This document shows, in pieces, positions 45,888 to 53,896 of a stretch of 53,896 bases of DNA (its first letter is position 1; each line of letters starts with the position of its first letter). The position numbers and the translations under genes are program-made. A model generated the notes under the pieces. That model saw only the letters and a program-made list of their open reading frames with translations. It was not told where the DNA came from and ran no database searches. The DNA is from Verrucomicrobiales bacterium. GTDB taxonomy: Bacteria > Verrucomicrobiota > Verrucomicrobiia > Verrucomicrobiales > DEV007. The DNA lies in assembly GCA_029213025.1 (NCBI GenBank), contig JARGOZ010000027.1:1-53896 (forward strand), written 5' to 3'.

Positions 45888-47174
45888 CTATCTTAAGTGT
45901 TCGATCTCGGACTCAATCTTTTCCACCAAATCAGAAAACTCGGCTTCTCCCATGAGGATAAACTTTTCCTCTCCGATAACTTTGCGATAGGTTGCCTGAA
46001 TCCAGGAGGCCATCTCTTTAGCCAATGATATTAACCAATCGTGATTTTGAAGGCGCTCGTCGGATGATGTTGTAATCCAGATGCGTTGGTGTTCAGGGAG
46101 GTTGGAGTTAGCTTCATTATATTGCTCAGGAGCCACCTGTCTTAGCTGAAACAGTTTTGGGAGAACCACATTGTCGATTAATGATTGGATAATCTCGTCG
46201 TACTTAGCTCGAACATTCATGTTGTTTCGCTTATCTTTGTAGTAGCTATGTAATGATTTGATAAAGTTACGCATCTGCCAAAAAGGAATGCATTGTGAGA
46301 AAAAGTCGGCGGTGGGGAAATTAATGGCTCGCTCCTCTAGTTCAGGTGGCATAGAGGCGAGTAAATAGGCCCGTCCGCCGTTTTTTGAATTCTTTACGCT
46401 AATATTTTGTGGCTTAGTCCCGCCATACCCTATCGTCACAGAACCAAAAACTTCGGTGTAGGAATCCGGGCTATACTTGTCATCTTTCCTCAGTGTTCTC
46501 AGTTCTTTGGTCCGATCTGAAAAATGCATTTCATCAAGCCTGCTTCTTAAATCAAAGATTAGCCCAGAGTTGCTTACCAACGAAAGTAGATGGTATTCGT
46601 TTGATTCTGATGAATTGGAGGATAAAGGAAAATAGACTTGTTTGAGCCGGGCGCTGGTGATTGATTGAGCCGAGTTATTGACCATGGCTAAGAAGAGTTC
46701 CTTCATTTCGTCATAGCTGCGATCAGGTAACAGGCTGAAATTTTCTTTTGCGATGTCAGAATCCTGTTGCAAGTGCTCAATAATGGTTTCCCCATTGATC
46801 TTCAGGTTCAGAAAATCGTAAACATCAAGAGCTGCAGCGTTTCCAATCGCATCGGTTGTGGACTCAATATTTCCGGTTCTTAAATAACCATCAACTCGGT
46901 TTACTGCCGTTGAAATCACGCTGGTTGTGTCACCGTTCGAATTTTTACCCGCATCAGGATGCGAGAATTTGCTCGGATGCGAACTGATCGAGATCTGCCC
47001 CGCTCTTGGTGCTGCACGGGGTATCCAATTCAACGGACAGAAGACCTCATTGTATTTGTTCTCGATTTGTAATACCTCATCAGAAGTCATGGTTGGTTTA
47101 ACGTCCGCTTTGATTTTCGAGGCTCTTCTAGTTTCTAAAAACTTTTCGATCACGGGGTGAAAAACTGAACTCAT
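45888..47174 (-). CDS. cas8f: Cascade large subunit Cas8f (Csy1)
   Basis: 428 residues, the Csy1 length. Conserved pieces include FLAMVNNSAQSITSARLKQVYFP near 155-178, HLLSLVSNSGLIFDLRSRLDEM near 192-213, and SVTIGYGGTKPQNISVKNSKNGGRAYLLASMPPEL near 245-280. The C-terminus is a helical bundle, expected to contact Cas3. Csy1 recognises the CC PAM and the crRNA 5' handle together with Csy2. It begins the four-gene Cascade block and is separated from cas2-3 by 249 bp carrying a crRNA-like element and its matching target site, so its promoter appears to be the regulated one. Confidence 0.93.
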   Translation of the reverse strand: MSSVFHPVIEKFLETRRASKIKADVKPTMTSDEVLQIENKYNEVFCPLNWIPRAAPRAGQISISSHPSKFSHPDAGKNSNGDTTSVISTAVNRVDGYLRTGNIESTTDAIGNAAALDVYDFLNLKINGETIIEHLQQDSDIAKENFSLLPDRSYDEMKELFLAMVNNSAQSITSARLKQVYFPLSSNSSESNEYHLLSLVSNSGLIFDLRSRLDEMHFSDRTKELRTLRKDDKYSPDSYTEVFGSVTIGYGGTKPQNISVKNSKNGGRAYLLASMPPELEERAINFPTADFFSQCIPFWQMRNFIKSLHSYYKDKRNNMNVRAKYDEIIQSLIDNVVLPKLFQLRQVAPEQYNEANSNLPEHQRIWITTSSDERLQNHDWLISLAKEMASWIQATYRKVIGEEKFILMGEAEFSDLVEKIESEIEHLR

Positions 47175-47218
47175 GTCTACAGGTTAGGTTATTAGGAAGC
47201 TCCGTCAATAAAAAATAT

Positions 47219-47237
47219 CCATATAAACTGCATTTTA
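47219..47237 (+). promoter_or_regulatory. PAM plus partial protospacer for the crRNA-like guide, upstream of cas8f
   Basis: CC at 47219-47220 is the type I-F PAM. The 17 bases that follow (47221-47237) match the first 17 bases of the guide's spacer (47315-47331) except at position 12. In I-F complexes every sixth crRNA base (6, 12, 18...) is flipped out and need not pair. Matching stops after position 17, which favours binding without cleavage. The site lies 45-63 bp upstream of the cas8f start codon, within the A/T-rich DNA where its promoter must be. Confidence 0.85.
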
Positions 47238-47280
47238 AAACATTTATGTTCTGAAATTTGCAGACTGCTTATACGGAGCT

Positions 47281-47367
47281 AGATTCTTTCTCCTGGGGAG
47301 ACCTAGCTTAGAAAATATAAACTGCCTTTTATTGAGAGGGCTTACTGCCGCATAGGCAGCTTAAATG
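47281..47367 (+). ncRNA. creR: CreR-type crRNA-like guide RNA, antiparallel to the cas genes
   Basis: Plus-strand order: a hairpin region (AGCTAG 47277-47282 pairs with CTAGCT 47303-47308, enclosing TCTCC-TGG-GGAGA), then the exact I-F 5' handle CTTAGAAA (47307-47314). A 25-nt spacer-like segment follows (47315-47339), then a degenerate repeat (47340-47367) sharing 21 of 28 bases with the array repeat. The latter keeps a perfect CTGCC/GGCAG stem around loop GCATA, so Cas6f could bind and cut it. The 5' end is a guess based on TTATAC at 47269-47274 as a -10 box. The spacer pairs with the site upstream of cas8f. Cas-regulating RNAs of this design are known from type I and V systems, where they direct Cascade to repress cas promoters. 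Transcription has not been shown here. Confidence 0.8.
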
Positions 47368-47423
47368 GAGCATGGTTTGGCAAGTTGGATAACCGGTTTG
47401 CTAAACTACGCTCTATGAAAGGG

Positions 47424-50400
47424 TTACTCATACAGCCCCAGTTGATCATTGTAATTAAGGGCACGAGGCTTGTCGTCGAAATGCGCAACAGTGATCTCCC
47501 CATAAATTTCTGAAAGTTTCATAACCCCGCCTCCCGTTTCTTCAGAAAGCTTTTTCAGGGCTATTAAGTAGTCTCGCGATAGCCAAGTCCGTTCGGGATA
47601 TTGGCATTCAAAATCAGTCTGCGTTATTCCGAGCGGACCATTCTGATCAGCGGGAATTCCATTTTCCAAGCGGGCGAATTTCCCTCTCAATCTTTCGGAA
47701 AAGAACAGCTTCTCCGAGTCAGGGTCGTAAACTAAACTCAGAATTTTAGATTGTGCCGACCTTCTGAAGCGGCAGTAGGTTTGAGGAAGACCTGTCAGCC
47801 ACCAGGAACCAGAAACGAAACCAAAGAGTGATTCCGGTGATCTCTGGTCAAAGGAGCGCAGTCGAGACTCAATGGCTAAGTGTTCGATCCCGATTAAGGT
47901 GCTTCTCTCACCATTATGCCTGATGCGTGGGGTGGCGTCGATTTTTTCTCCCAACGCTTCGTTGTCCACGATGCTGAGAATGGAATGGTTTGCCAATTTG
48001 AATGCAGACACTTCATACCCTGGTCGCCGGAAATAGATCTCATCGTTTTGATCCTTGCCTCGATAGGCATTGATGTTGTACTCGAGAATACCAATATTCG
48101 GTTTTTCCGGAGTTATCTCACGGTGCCTTGCAACTCGGCCTGACATTTGGATAATCGAACGGAATGAGGAAGGTTCGATCACTGCCCAGTCGAAATCGTG
48201 ATCGCGGCCGACTTCTTCGACAGGCGTTGCAATCACGATAAAACAAACATTCTTTTGTTGAGGTGACCCGGTATCCAAATGGTGTCTGATCGTTTCGTCG
48301 TTCCTTAAAAAACCGTCGGCATTCTCTTTTCGTTTTAGAATAGAATCCAGGTATTCTTCCTGCTTATTCCTCATCAAAAGAAGCTGGCGACTGTGATAAG
48401 TCATTATGTGGATACCCCAATTCTCTGGTATCGGTGTATTGTATAGATGTTGAGTGAGCGAGACTGCAGTTTTAATTGTGGCAACTCGAACGACTCCAAG
48501 TGAAACTGATTTATCAGAGATTGTATCGATCGTGTGGTGGTCCCGATGCTTTGCTAAACATTCGTTCAGAACCGCCGTAAAATAGGTATCCTCTTCATCA
48601 GACTCTGGATAGTCAAGTGGCGTTGGGATAACGTTCCCCTTTCGTCTTGGTGGCAATTTGTCTAACTCCAATACGCGTTTATTGGTAAAGTCATTATGCC
48701 GCTTTTGGAATTGCTCAAAACCTTGAAGCGATTCGAATCGGGGTGCTCTAAATTCATCCACCCAAACACAATCTATGTCCATGGAGCAATTATTTTGGGA
48801 CTTTTGATATAAGGTCCAACCCTGACTGTAGGCCTGAAAATAACCTTCAGCCATACTGGGCGGTATCGTAGCTGACGATAACAAAACTCGCTTGCCCAGC
48901 ATTCCTGCCTGGAAAATTAGCCGACCAATTGCAATCTCATCTTCTCCGACGAAATCATCAATTTCGTCAATAACTAGATCTGATGAAAGAAGCCTCAGAG
49001 AAGGCAGTATATATCGCCCACCTCTAGTCGTTTCAGTAGCTCCCATCAAATGGTCAATTGTGCATACTGTAATCGGAGCCGCTAGAAACATCTTTTGTTT
49101 TTCCTTTTCCAGAATGACGTCGAAACATTTATTGGCGAAATCACCAGTGAATCTGATTTCCCCGGTAAATAAATCGTTCCGTGATTCCGATCCGGTCGAG
49201 AAATTATCTTTCTCTGATTTGTTGAGTTCATGAAGCTCTTGAACGGCGGTTGAACCGATAATGGTACCAAGCTCATTTCTTTTCAAACCGAGGCGAACTT
49301 TAAATTCATCACCCGTTTGAAGCGTCAAGGTTCTCAAGCCCAACGCTACAGAAAGCCTCATCCCGCACGGTTCATTTACGCTTGCTGCAGCCATGATTTT
49401 TGAGTTGGCGATGGTTTTTCCGCAGCCAGTGCTAGCCAAATTGACACAAAAGAATCCTTTTTTGCCTTCCTCACCAGTTCCGATTTTGGCAAGTATCTTT
49501 TTGACCGCTTTATCCTGCCAGTCATATTTTTCGGGACTCGGCTTCAAAAACCTTTTACACTCTACCCCTGGTAAATCCTGCTCAATAATCGGCAGATGGC
49601 GAGGTATCCTCCTGGCACTTTTTGCTACATGATAGAGGTGGTTATCCAGGCGCTGGCGAGGGGTTTTATCTAAATTTGTGTTAGCTAGCAATTTAAGGTT
49701 ACTGATCCACTCCTGGTTCTCGGGTTGGCTGGAATAGTTATAGTCTCCCAGCATTAGGCAAAGCCTGGCATGATGCAGGACCGATCGGTAAGCTCCGTTC
49801 GAGATCGATTCTTCAACAAGATGGAGCTGGGTTTTCAGTTCTTTCGCATATTTCTTAACGCTTACGAGCCACTCAGGAGAATTGGTCAGCAAATCTGATG
49901 AAAAGCTGTAACACTTATCAAAATCGCTGTCTTTGGATTTGTCATTTACATTGGAATAATCCCAATCAACTGTGATTTGAGTTAGTGTATCGTCCAAGCT
50001 TTCTGAATGTTCCCCTCTGTAGTCGAGTTCACAAAGTGGCATCCGGTGATGGCTCAAGATTAGCCATAGTAGGAGTTTTAGACAGTTAGAATCGATTGCT
50101 TCAAATGGCGAATTCGATCCTTCGTCTTTCAGGCTGGAACGGATTTTCTTTTCGTCGAAAATTCCTTTTTTAAGTTGGTCCAGCCAGTCTTCATTTTCTG
50201 GATACGCATTGTAAAGCGCCCGTAAGAAAAGAACCGATAGCCACTCATGCCTGTGAGGGTCGCCTACGATCCCACCTTTCAGTATTTTGGCCTGAAAGAA
50301 TTTGTTAGATTTTCCCCAATCATGAAAAATGGCAGCAAGGGACGTAAGAGATTTGATAAGAGGCAAATACTTCCATCTTTCATTTTCCATATACTGTCCA

Positions 50401-50690
50401 GTTTCCGTCCCTGTCTCATTTACCGGCACTTGACCCGTGGCGTTAAATTCATGCTGCTTGCCAACGATCCAGAGTAGCTGACTCCGGGTGCGCGACCTTT
50501 GCCAGAGGCAGGCAACTGCGGTGGATTTGCTGGCCGTTTTGCGAAGTTCTGTGTGCAGGGCTTCGAGTCCTTCGTGGGTAATAATGGTTTGCCAGGTGTT
50601 GTCACCAATCCGTTCCGCAAAAGCATCAAGCACCATCCGGGTTCGCTGCAGCGCCTTTTTTTTGCACTGGGAGATGAGAATGACCTGCAT
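47424..50690 (-). CDS. cas3: Cas2-Cas3 fusion nuclease-helicase, type I-F
   Basis: 1088 residues. Residues 1 to about 80 are the Cas2 domain (MQVILISQCKKKALQRTRMVLDAFAERIG) that marks subtype I-F. The HD nuclease follows, with AAIFHDWGKSNKFFQ (H123-D124), HRHEW near 147-150 and LSHHRMPL near 212-219. The SF2 helicase has Walker A ASTGCGKT (419-426), DEID Walker B (575-578), SSAT (motif III), VEEVGRDHDFDW, and MSGRVARHR (motif VI). It degrades targeted DNA after Cascade binding and joins Cas1 for adaptation. It is first in the cas gene order and separated from cas8f by the CreR-type element. No clear promoter was identified in the upstream 50691-51074 region. Confidence 0.97.
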   Translation of the reverse strand: MQVILISQCKKKALQRTRMVLDAFAERIGDNTWQTIITHEGLEALHTELRKTASKSTAVACLWQRSRTRSQLLWIVGKQHEFNATGQVPVNETGTETGQYMENERWKYLPLIKSLTSLAAIFHDWGKSNKFFQAKILKGGIVGDPHRHEWLSVLFLRALYNAYPENEDWLDQLKKGIFDEKKIRSSLKDEGSNSPFEAIDSNCLKLLLWLILSHHRMPLCELDYRGEHSESLDDTLTQITVDWDYSNVNDKSKDSDFDKCYSFSSDLLTNSPEWLVSVKKYAKELKTQLHLVEESISNGAYRSVLHHARLCLMLGDYNYSSQPENQEWISNLKLLANTNLDKTPRQRLDNHLYHVAKSARRIPRHLPIIEQDLPGVECKRFLKPSPEKYDWQDKAVKKILAKIGTGEEGKKGFFCVNLASTGCGKTIANSKIMAAASVNEPCGMRLSVALGLRTLTLQTGDEFKVRLGLKRNELGTIIGSTAVQELHELNKSEKDNFSTGSESRNDLFTGEIRFTGDFANKCFDVILEKEKQKMFLAAPITVCTIDHLMGATETTRGGRYILPSLRLLSSDLVIDEIDDFVGEDEIAIGRLIFQAGMLGKRVLLSSATIPPSMAEGYFQAYSQGWTLYQKSQNNCSMDIDCVWVDEFRAPRFESLQGFEQFQKRHNDFTNKRVLELDKLPPRRKGNVIPTPLDYPESDEEDTYFTAVLNECLAKHRDHHTIDTISDKSVSLGVVRVATIKTAVSLTQHLYNTPIPENWGIHIMTYHSRQLLLMRNKQEEYLDSILKRKENADGFLRNDETIRHHLDTGSPQQKNVCFIVIATPVEEVGRDHDFDWAVIEPSSFRSIIQMSGRVARHREITPEKPNIGILEYNINAYRGKDQNDEIYFRRPGYEVSAFKLANHSILSIVDNEALGEKIDATPRIRHNGERSTLIGIEHLAIESRLRSFDQRSPESLFGFVSGSWWLTGLPQTYCRFRRSAQSKILSLVYDPDSEKLFFSERLRGKFARLENGIPADQNGPLGITQTDFECQYPERTWLSRDYLIALKKLSEETGGGVMKLSEIYGEITVAHFDDKPRALNYNDQLGLYE

Positions 50691-51074
50691 CGGTTCCGTC
50701 TGTTTCTGATTTTCGTTTCGTTTTCCAGTCCTGGCGGCAAGTCACACGCAGGCATAGGTTTACTATTATCGGGGATTGTTAATAGTCAATGTCCGTAAGT
50801 GATTTGTTAGGAAATTTTTTGTTCTGAACGGACAGAATGAAATCAGATGGCAATGAGAAGACGGGAAGCAAATAGGCGGCTAAAGCTTTCCGTCGTGTTT
50901 GCGGACGGTTGAAAGACGGTGGCTTCTTGACCACGAACCCTGCGAATAGCGATTACTTTAGCCTGCGGGATTTTACGACATATTACCAGTCGATTCCCTG
51001 GCAGGAAGTCCTGAGTCACCAGGGAAGGCAGGTGAGCAGTGTTTTGCGTAACCTGTTCGCTATTATCAGAAAAA
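50691..51074. other. Gene-free region between cas2-3 and tRNA-Leu
   Basis: No protein-coding frame with recognisable features. On the minus strand a TTGACT (50789-50784) is followed by A/T-rich sequence including GATAAT (50770-50765), but the 13-bp spacing is too short for a standard promoter, so the cas2-3 promoter remains unassigned. TTCTG-AACGGA-CAGAA near 50821-50836 is a short inverted repeat that could be an operator. Confidence 0.4.
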
Positions 51075-51155
51075 TACCGGGGACAGGACTCGAACCTGCA
51101 CACCAAAGGCACTTGATCCTAAGTCAAGCGTGTCTACCAATTTCACCACCCCGGC
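51075..51155 (-). tRNA. tRNA-Leu (anticodon UAG)
   Basis: Read on the minus strand: acceptor GCCGGGG pairs with CCCCGGT (one G-U), a D-arm with GAAATTGGTAGAC, anticodon stem CTTGA/TCAAG with loop CTTAGGA giving anticodon TAG, a class-II variable arm, and the T-arm GCAGGTTCGAGTCCTG. It decodes CUA and, by wobble, other CUN leucine codons. CCA is not encoded. The 3' end faces the cas locus. Confidence 0.95.
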
Positions 51156-51355
51156 TTCGCTTCGAATGGAGCGGGGTGAGAACCGGGTTTTCCCGGGTTC
51201 GATCCGCTCCAATTTGCGAGCGCCTATCTTACGCCTCATTGAATTCTGTGCAATGAAAACATGACTGCGAAAGCCCTCGAATTTCGGGTTGTTTCAGGAA
51301 AAATCGGGTTTTTTGCATAATCTGAATTCCCGTTCGTCTACGCGACGGAATCCGG

Positions 51356-52180
51356 TTGTTCGGCTTGAGCATATTGACAAAATGGGTCAATATTCAGGTT
51401 GGCGACAAAGCGTCACTCATTGTGGACCCGAAGTACAACATATTGAATTTTACCGAATCCTATCGGAAAGCGGATCACAGGCATACGATCCTGTTGCCGG
51501 TGCTGATGGGTCTGGTCGTGATGGGCAGCTTCTGGATTGTATCAACCACCCGGCCGACGGTTCGCAAGGCGGAGACGCAACCGGCCTACCTGGATCCTCG
51601 CAATCAGACTAAAGGTTCGGTCGATGAAATCGCGATTTCCTCCCCGCCGAAGATTGATCTGGATATCGATTTTGATCTCGATGTCGGGGAAATCCCGGTC
51701 ATCGATCCGGGTATCGACATCAATCAACGACCTTTGGTTCAGGGCCGGCAGGCGGTTCCCGATGTGCCCACGGCGAGTGTGATCCGCGCCATTCCGGTTT
51801 CGCCGGACGGGTTGCCGTTGATGAATGTGGATTCAGGCGCTGTGGGCCGCTTTACCAGCTGGATGACTCCGACAGCGTTGAATCAGCATATCCTTTCGTT
51901 GAATCAGGGGCAGGAGGTTTCGTTTTGGGACCGGGGGCACTGGATCATCGCCGTGGAAGGTCGCTGGGCCAGTAACCGGCAGGAATACCGGATCATTTAC
52001 GAGCAGGTCCCACGGGAGTCCAATTTCCAATGGCGATATCGAATCGCCCAGTCACCGGATGCTTTTGCGCGAAATATCACCCAGCTGGAAAGCGACGGCT
52101 TTACCCTGGTGCAGAGCCAGTTCTACGAGATGCCGGGAAAATACCGGCTGTATCAAGCAGTGTGGCAAAGGATGGATTAG
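51356..52180 (+). CDS. Membrane-anchored protein of unknown function with an Asp-rich linker
   Basis: 274 residues from a TTG at 51356; no ATG is available upstream in frame and an alternative TTG lies 21 bp downstream, so the start is unsure. One transmembrane segment (about 44-63, TILLPVLMGLVVMGSFWIVS) follows a charged N-terminus (DPKYNILNFTESYRKADHRH). An acidic linker (KIDLDIDFDLDVGEIPVIDPGIDIN, about 98-122) leads to a soluble C-terminal domain with FTSWMTPTALNQHILSLNQGQEVSFWDRGHWIIAVEGRW near 163-201 and a Tyr/Arg-rich end. No family was recognised. The C-terminal domain is probably extracytoplasmic. Confidence 0.65.
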   Translation: MFGLSILTKWVNIQVGDKASLIVDPKYNILNFTESYRKADHRHTILLPVLMGLVVMGSFWIVSTTRPTVRKAETQPAYLDPRNQTKGSVDEIAISSPPKIDLDIDFDLDVGEIPVIDPGIDINQRPLVQGRQAVPDVPTASVIRAIPVSPDGLPLMNVDSGAVGRFTSWMTPTALNQHILSLNQGQEVSFWDRGHWIIAVEGRWASNRQEYRIIYEQVPRESNFQWRYRIAQSPDAFARNITQLESDGFTLVQSQFYEMPGKYRLYQAVWQRMD

Positions 52181-52204
52181 TGGCTTCGGCGGCCCGGCTT
52201 CGCT

Positions 52205-52222
52205 AACGACAGGATTGTCGTT
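52205..52222 (+). terminator. Possible hairpin terminator after the membrane protein gene
   Basis: AACGACA and TGTCGTT form a 7-bp stem around GGAT, followed by the weakly T-rich GTTCCTTG. It begins 25 bp after the stop codon. The poor T tract makes this tentative. Confidence 0.4.
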
Positions 52223-52253
52223 GTTCCTTGTGTAAGGTAATGAAGCGGAGAAT

Positions 52254-53405
52254 TTAGCCCTCTTTGATTTGGGAAAATGCCCAGTCCAGCCAGGGTAGCA
52301 GTGCTTCAATATCGGCCAACTCCACTGTGCCGCCGCCCCAGATTCTCAGGCCGGCGGGTGCATCGCGGTAGGAGCCGATGTCGTAGGCGACACCTTCCTG
52401 ATCGAGCAGGGTGGCGATTTGTTTTGCTTTGGCGGCCTGCTCTTCTTCGGCAAGGCTGAGGTACCAGGGATCGGTGATTTTGAGACAAATTGAAGTATTT
52501 GATCTCGTGGCCGGGTCAGCGGCGAGAAAATCAACCCAGTCGCGTTGTTCCACCCAGTCTGCGATGGCTTTGAGGTTGGCTTCCGAGCGGGCGATCAAAG
52601 CACTGAGACCACCGATGTTTTTTGCCCATTTCAACCCATCCAGAGCATCCTCCACGGCAATCATCGACGGGGTATTGATCGTTTCTCCGGCGAAAATTCC
52701 GGAGATGAGTTTTCCGCCTTTGGTGAGTCGGAAGATTTTTGGAAGCGGCCACGCCGGTGTGTAGCTTTCGAGGCGGGCGACAGCGCGGGGGCTGAGAACG
52801 ATCATGCCGTGAGCGGCTTCTCCGCCCATAACTTTCTGCCACGACCAGGTCACCACATCGAGTTTTTCCCACGGCAGTTCCATGGCGAAAACAGCGGAGG
52901 TCGAGTCGGCGATGACGAGTCCTTCGCGGTCGGCGGGGATAAAGTCGCCGTTGGGGATTTTGACGCCGGAGGTGGTTCCGTTCCAGGTGAGGACCACATC
53001 GCGGGAAAAATCAGTTTCGGAAAAATCGGGCAGCTGTCCGTAGTCAGCGATGTTGCCGCGACAATCATCGAGTTTGAGCTGCTTTTGCGCATCGGTCACC
53101 CAGGCGCTGCCGAAGCTTTCCCAGGCATACATGTCGACCCCGCGTTCGCCGAGCATGGTCCACATGGCCATTTCGACCGCACCGGTGTCGGAAGCGGGGA
53201 CGATGCCGCACAGGTAGTCATCCGGGATCCCCAGGACAGCCTTCGTTTCGTCGATCACCTCTTTGAGACGGGCCTTGCCGGGTTTGGAGCGATGGGAACG
53301 CCCGGTGATGGCATCGGATAGAGCTTCGACGGTCCAGCCGGGCCTTTTGGCGCAGGGTCCGGATGAAAAATTCGGGCAATTGGGACGGACGTCAGGTTTT
53401 GTCAT
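52254..53405 (-). CDS. serC: Phosphoserine aminotransferase (SerC), actinobacterial/archaeal-like form
   Basis: 383 residues. A class-V PLP aminotransferase with [14 protein letters not shown] at about 9-22, [18 protein letters not shown] near 37-54 and [20 protein letters not shown] near 67-86. The PLP lysine is in [16 protein letters not shown] near 190-205, and [17 protein letters not shown] near 250 is also typical. SHRSKPGK and ASDTGA are typical of the longer SerC type seen in Mycobacterium and methanogens rather than the E. coli type. It makes 3-phosphoserine from 3-phosphohydroxypyruvate in serine synthesis. It is divergent from the sulfatase at 53483. Confidence 0.92.
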   Translation of the reverse strand: MTKPDVRPNCPNFSSGPCAKRPGWTVEALSDAITGRSHRSKPGKARLKEVIDETKAVLGIPDDYLCGIVPASDTGAVEMAMWTMLGERGVDMYAWESFGSAWVTDAQKQLKLDDCRGNIADYGQLPDFSETDFSRDVVLTWNGTTSGVKIPNGDFIPADREGLVIADSTSAVFAMELPWEKLDVVTWSWQKVMGGEAAHGMIVLSPRAVARLESYTPAWPLPKIFRLTKGGKLISGIFAGETINTPSMIAVEDALDGLKWAKNIGGLSALIARSEANLKAIADWVEQRDWVDFLAADPATRSNTSICLKITDPWYLSLAEEEQAAKAKQIATLLDQEGVAYDIGSYRDAPAGLRIWGGGTVELADIEALLPWLDWAFSQIKEG

Positions 53406-53482
53406 GAATCTGGATAATTTCGGGGCAAAGATTGCCTCTGTTCGCGGGAAGACAAACGGATTTGTTCGTCTAGATTCCGATT

Positions 53483-53896
53483 ATGAAATGTTGGTTGTTT
53501 GCATTGCTGCTTTTTCTGCCCTGCCTGTCTGGGGGGAAACCGAATATTGTCTTTATCCTCGCGGATGACCTCGGCTGGGGAGATTTGAGCTGCTACGGGC
53601 AGACCACGCTGCAGACTCCGAATCTTGACCAGCTCGCGGCTGACGGGATGAAATTCAGCCGACATTATGCCGGGTCCACGGTGTGTGCTCCCTCGCGCTG
53701 CGTTCTGATGACCGGGCTGCACACCGGGCACTGCAGGATTCGGGGAAACGGGATGGCTCTTTTGAAACCGGAAGATTTTACCGTGGCGGAGCTGCTGAAG
53801 GAAAACGGGTACGTGACCGGTTGTTTCGGCAAATGGGGCATTGGCCATCCGCCTCCGCTGGATGATCCGAACCGCAACGGATTCGATCAATTTTAC
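53483..53896 (+). CDS. Secreted sulfatase (family S1), CAPSR active site, 3' end outside window
   Basis: 138 codons are present, open to the window edge. A signal peptide ([17 protein letters not shown]) is followed by [20 protein letters not shown] with the Asp-Asp metal ligands and [19 protein letters not shown] with the formylglycine cysteine near residue 73. [28 protein letters not shown] carries the usual GKW(G/H) substrate-site lysine near residue 117. It is the fourth sulfatase of the window, supporting a lifestyle on sulfated polysaccharides. Confidence 0.93.
   Translation, partial: MKCWLFALLLFLPCLSGGKPNIVFILADDLGWGDLSCYGQTTLQTPNLDQLAADGMKFSRHYAGSTVCAPSRCVLMTGLHTGHCRIRGNGMALLKPEDFTVAELLKENGYVTGCFGKWGIGHPPPLDDPNRNGFDQFY

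Noticed and set aside
47365..47418. A 17-codon plus-strand frame (MEHGLASWITGLLNYAL) right after the pseudo-repeat, considered as a CreT-like toxin
   Set aside because: No ribosome-binding site, its ATG overlaps the pseudo-repeat, and in known CreTA modules the toxin gene precedes the guide. The guide has a clear cas target, so a regulator without toxin explains the region better.
50765..50789. TTGACT and GATAAT upstream of cas2-3 as a sigma-70 promoter
   Set aside because: The spacing of 13 bp is too short for a normal promoter.
50843..51112. Minus-strand frame of 89 codons between cas2-3 and tRNA-Leu
   Set aside because: It overlaps the 3' half of the tRNA and shows no recognisable protein feature.
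51075..51155. Duplicated tRNA-Leu end (att site) near the left border of the CRISPR locus
   Set aside because: I looked for the T-arm/acceptor sequence around 35.8-36.2 kb and did not find it.

Overview
The window reads as a chromosome segment of a member of the PVC superphylum, most likely Verrucomicrobiota. This is inferred from gene families: planctomycete-type cytochrome c, DUF1501, DUF1549/DUF1553 and PPC-domain proteins, several secreted sulfatases, a ThuA-like protein and a deiodinase-like protein. No rRNA or other species marker is present.

Bases 1-14.7 kb hold an inositol-monophosphatase-family enzyme (cut by the window edge), a secreted ThuA protein, and a giant secreted cytochrome/WD40/coiled-coil protein. 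The last is divergent from a DUF1501 - PPC-domain - DUF1549/DUF1553 cluster. A kinase-like/PP2C fusion and a TatD nuclease follow. From 14.8 to 21.5 kb lie a two-partner-secretion outer-membrane transporter, a TIM-barrel isomerase, SelO, a secreted unknown and a lipid kinase. From 21.5 to 27.6 kb, on the minus strand, lie a deiodinase-like protein read through an in-frame TGA (a very likely selenoprotein), NAD synthetase, an SDR dehydrogenase and an overlapping PhoR/PhoB-type two-component pair. From 27.8 to 35.8 kb lie three secreted sulfatases, a secreted MvaI/BcnI-like nuclease, GAPDH and an O-methyltransferase.

Bases 36.2-50.7 kb form a complete type I-F CRISPR-Cas locus, all on the minus strand: cas2-3, cas8f, cas5f, cas7f, cas6f, cas1, leader, then an array of 100 repeats and 99 spacers with an exact 60-bp period. 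cas1 sits next to the leader rather than in front of cas2-3. The 249-bp gap between cas2-3 and cas8f contains, on the plus strand, a crRNA-like unit: an exact I-F 5' handle, a 25-nt spacer-like segment and a degenerate repeat with an intact Cas6f stem. The first 17 nt of its spacer match, except at position 12, a site just upstream of cas8f that is preceded by the I-F PAM CC. This is what a Cas-regulating (CreR-type) guide that represses its own effector operon should look like. It is the strongest candidate for a notable system here.

A tRNA-Leu(UAG) lies beyond cas2-3, followed by a membrane-anchored unknown, SerC and the start of another sulfatase. A 22-bp tandem motif recurs about 85-110 bp upstream of three genes, including the PhoB-type regulator, and suggests an unrecognised regulon. 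All calls come from reading the sequence; no database search was possible.
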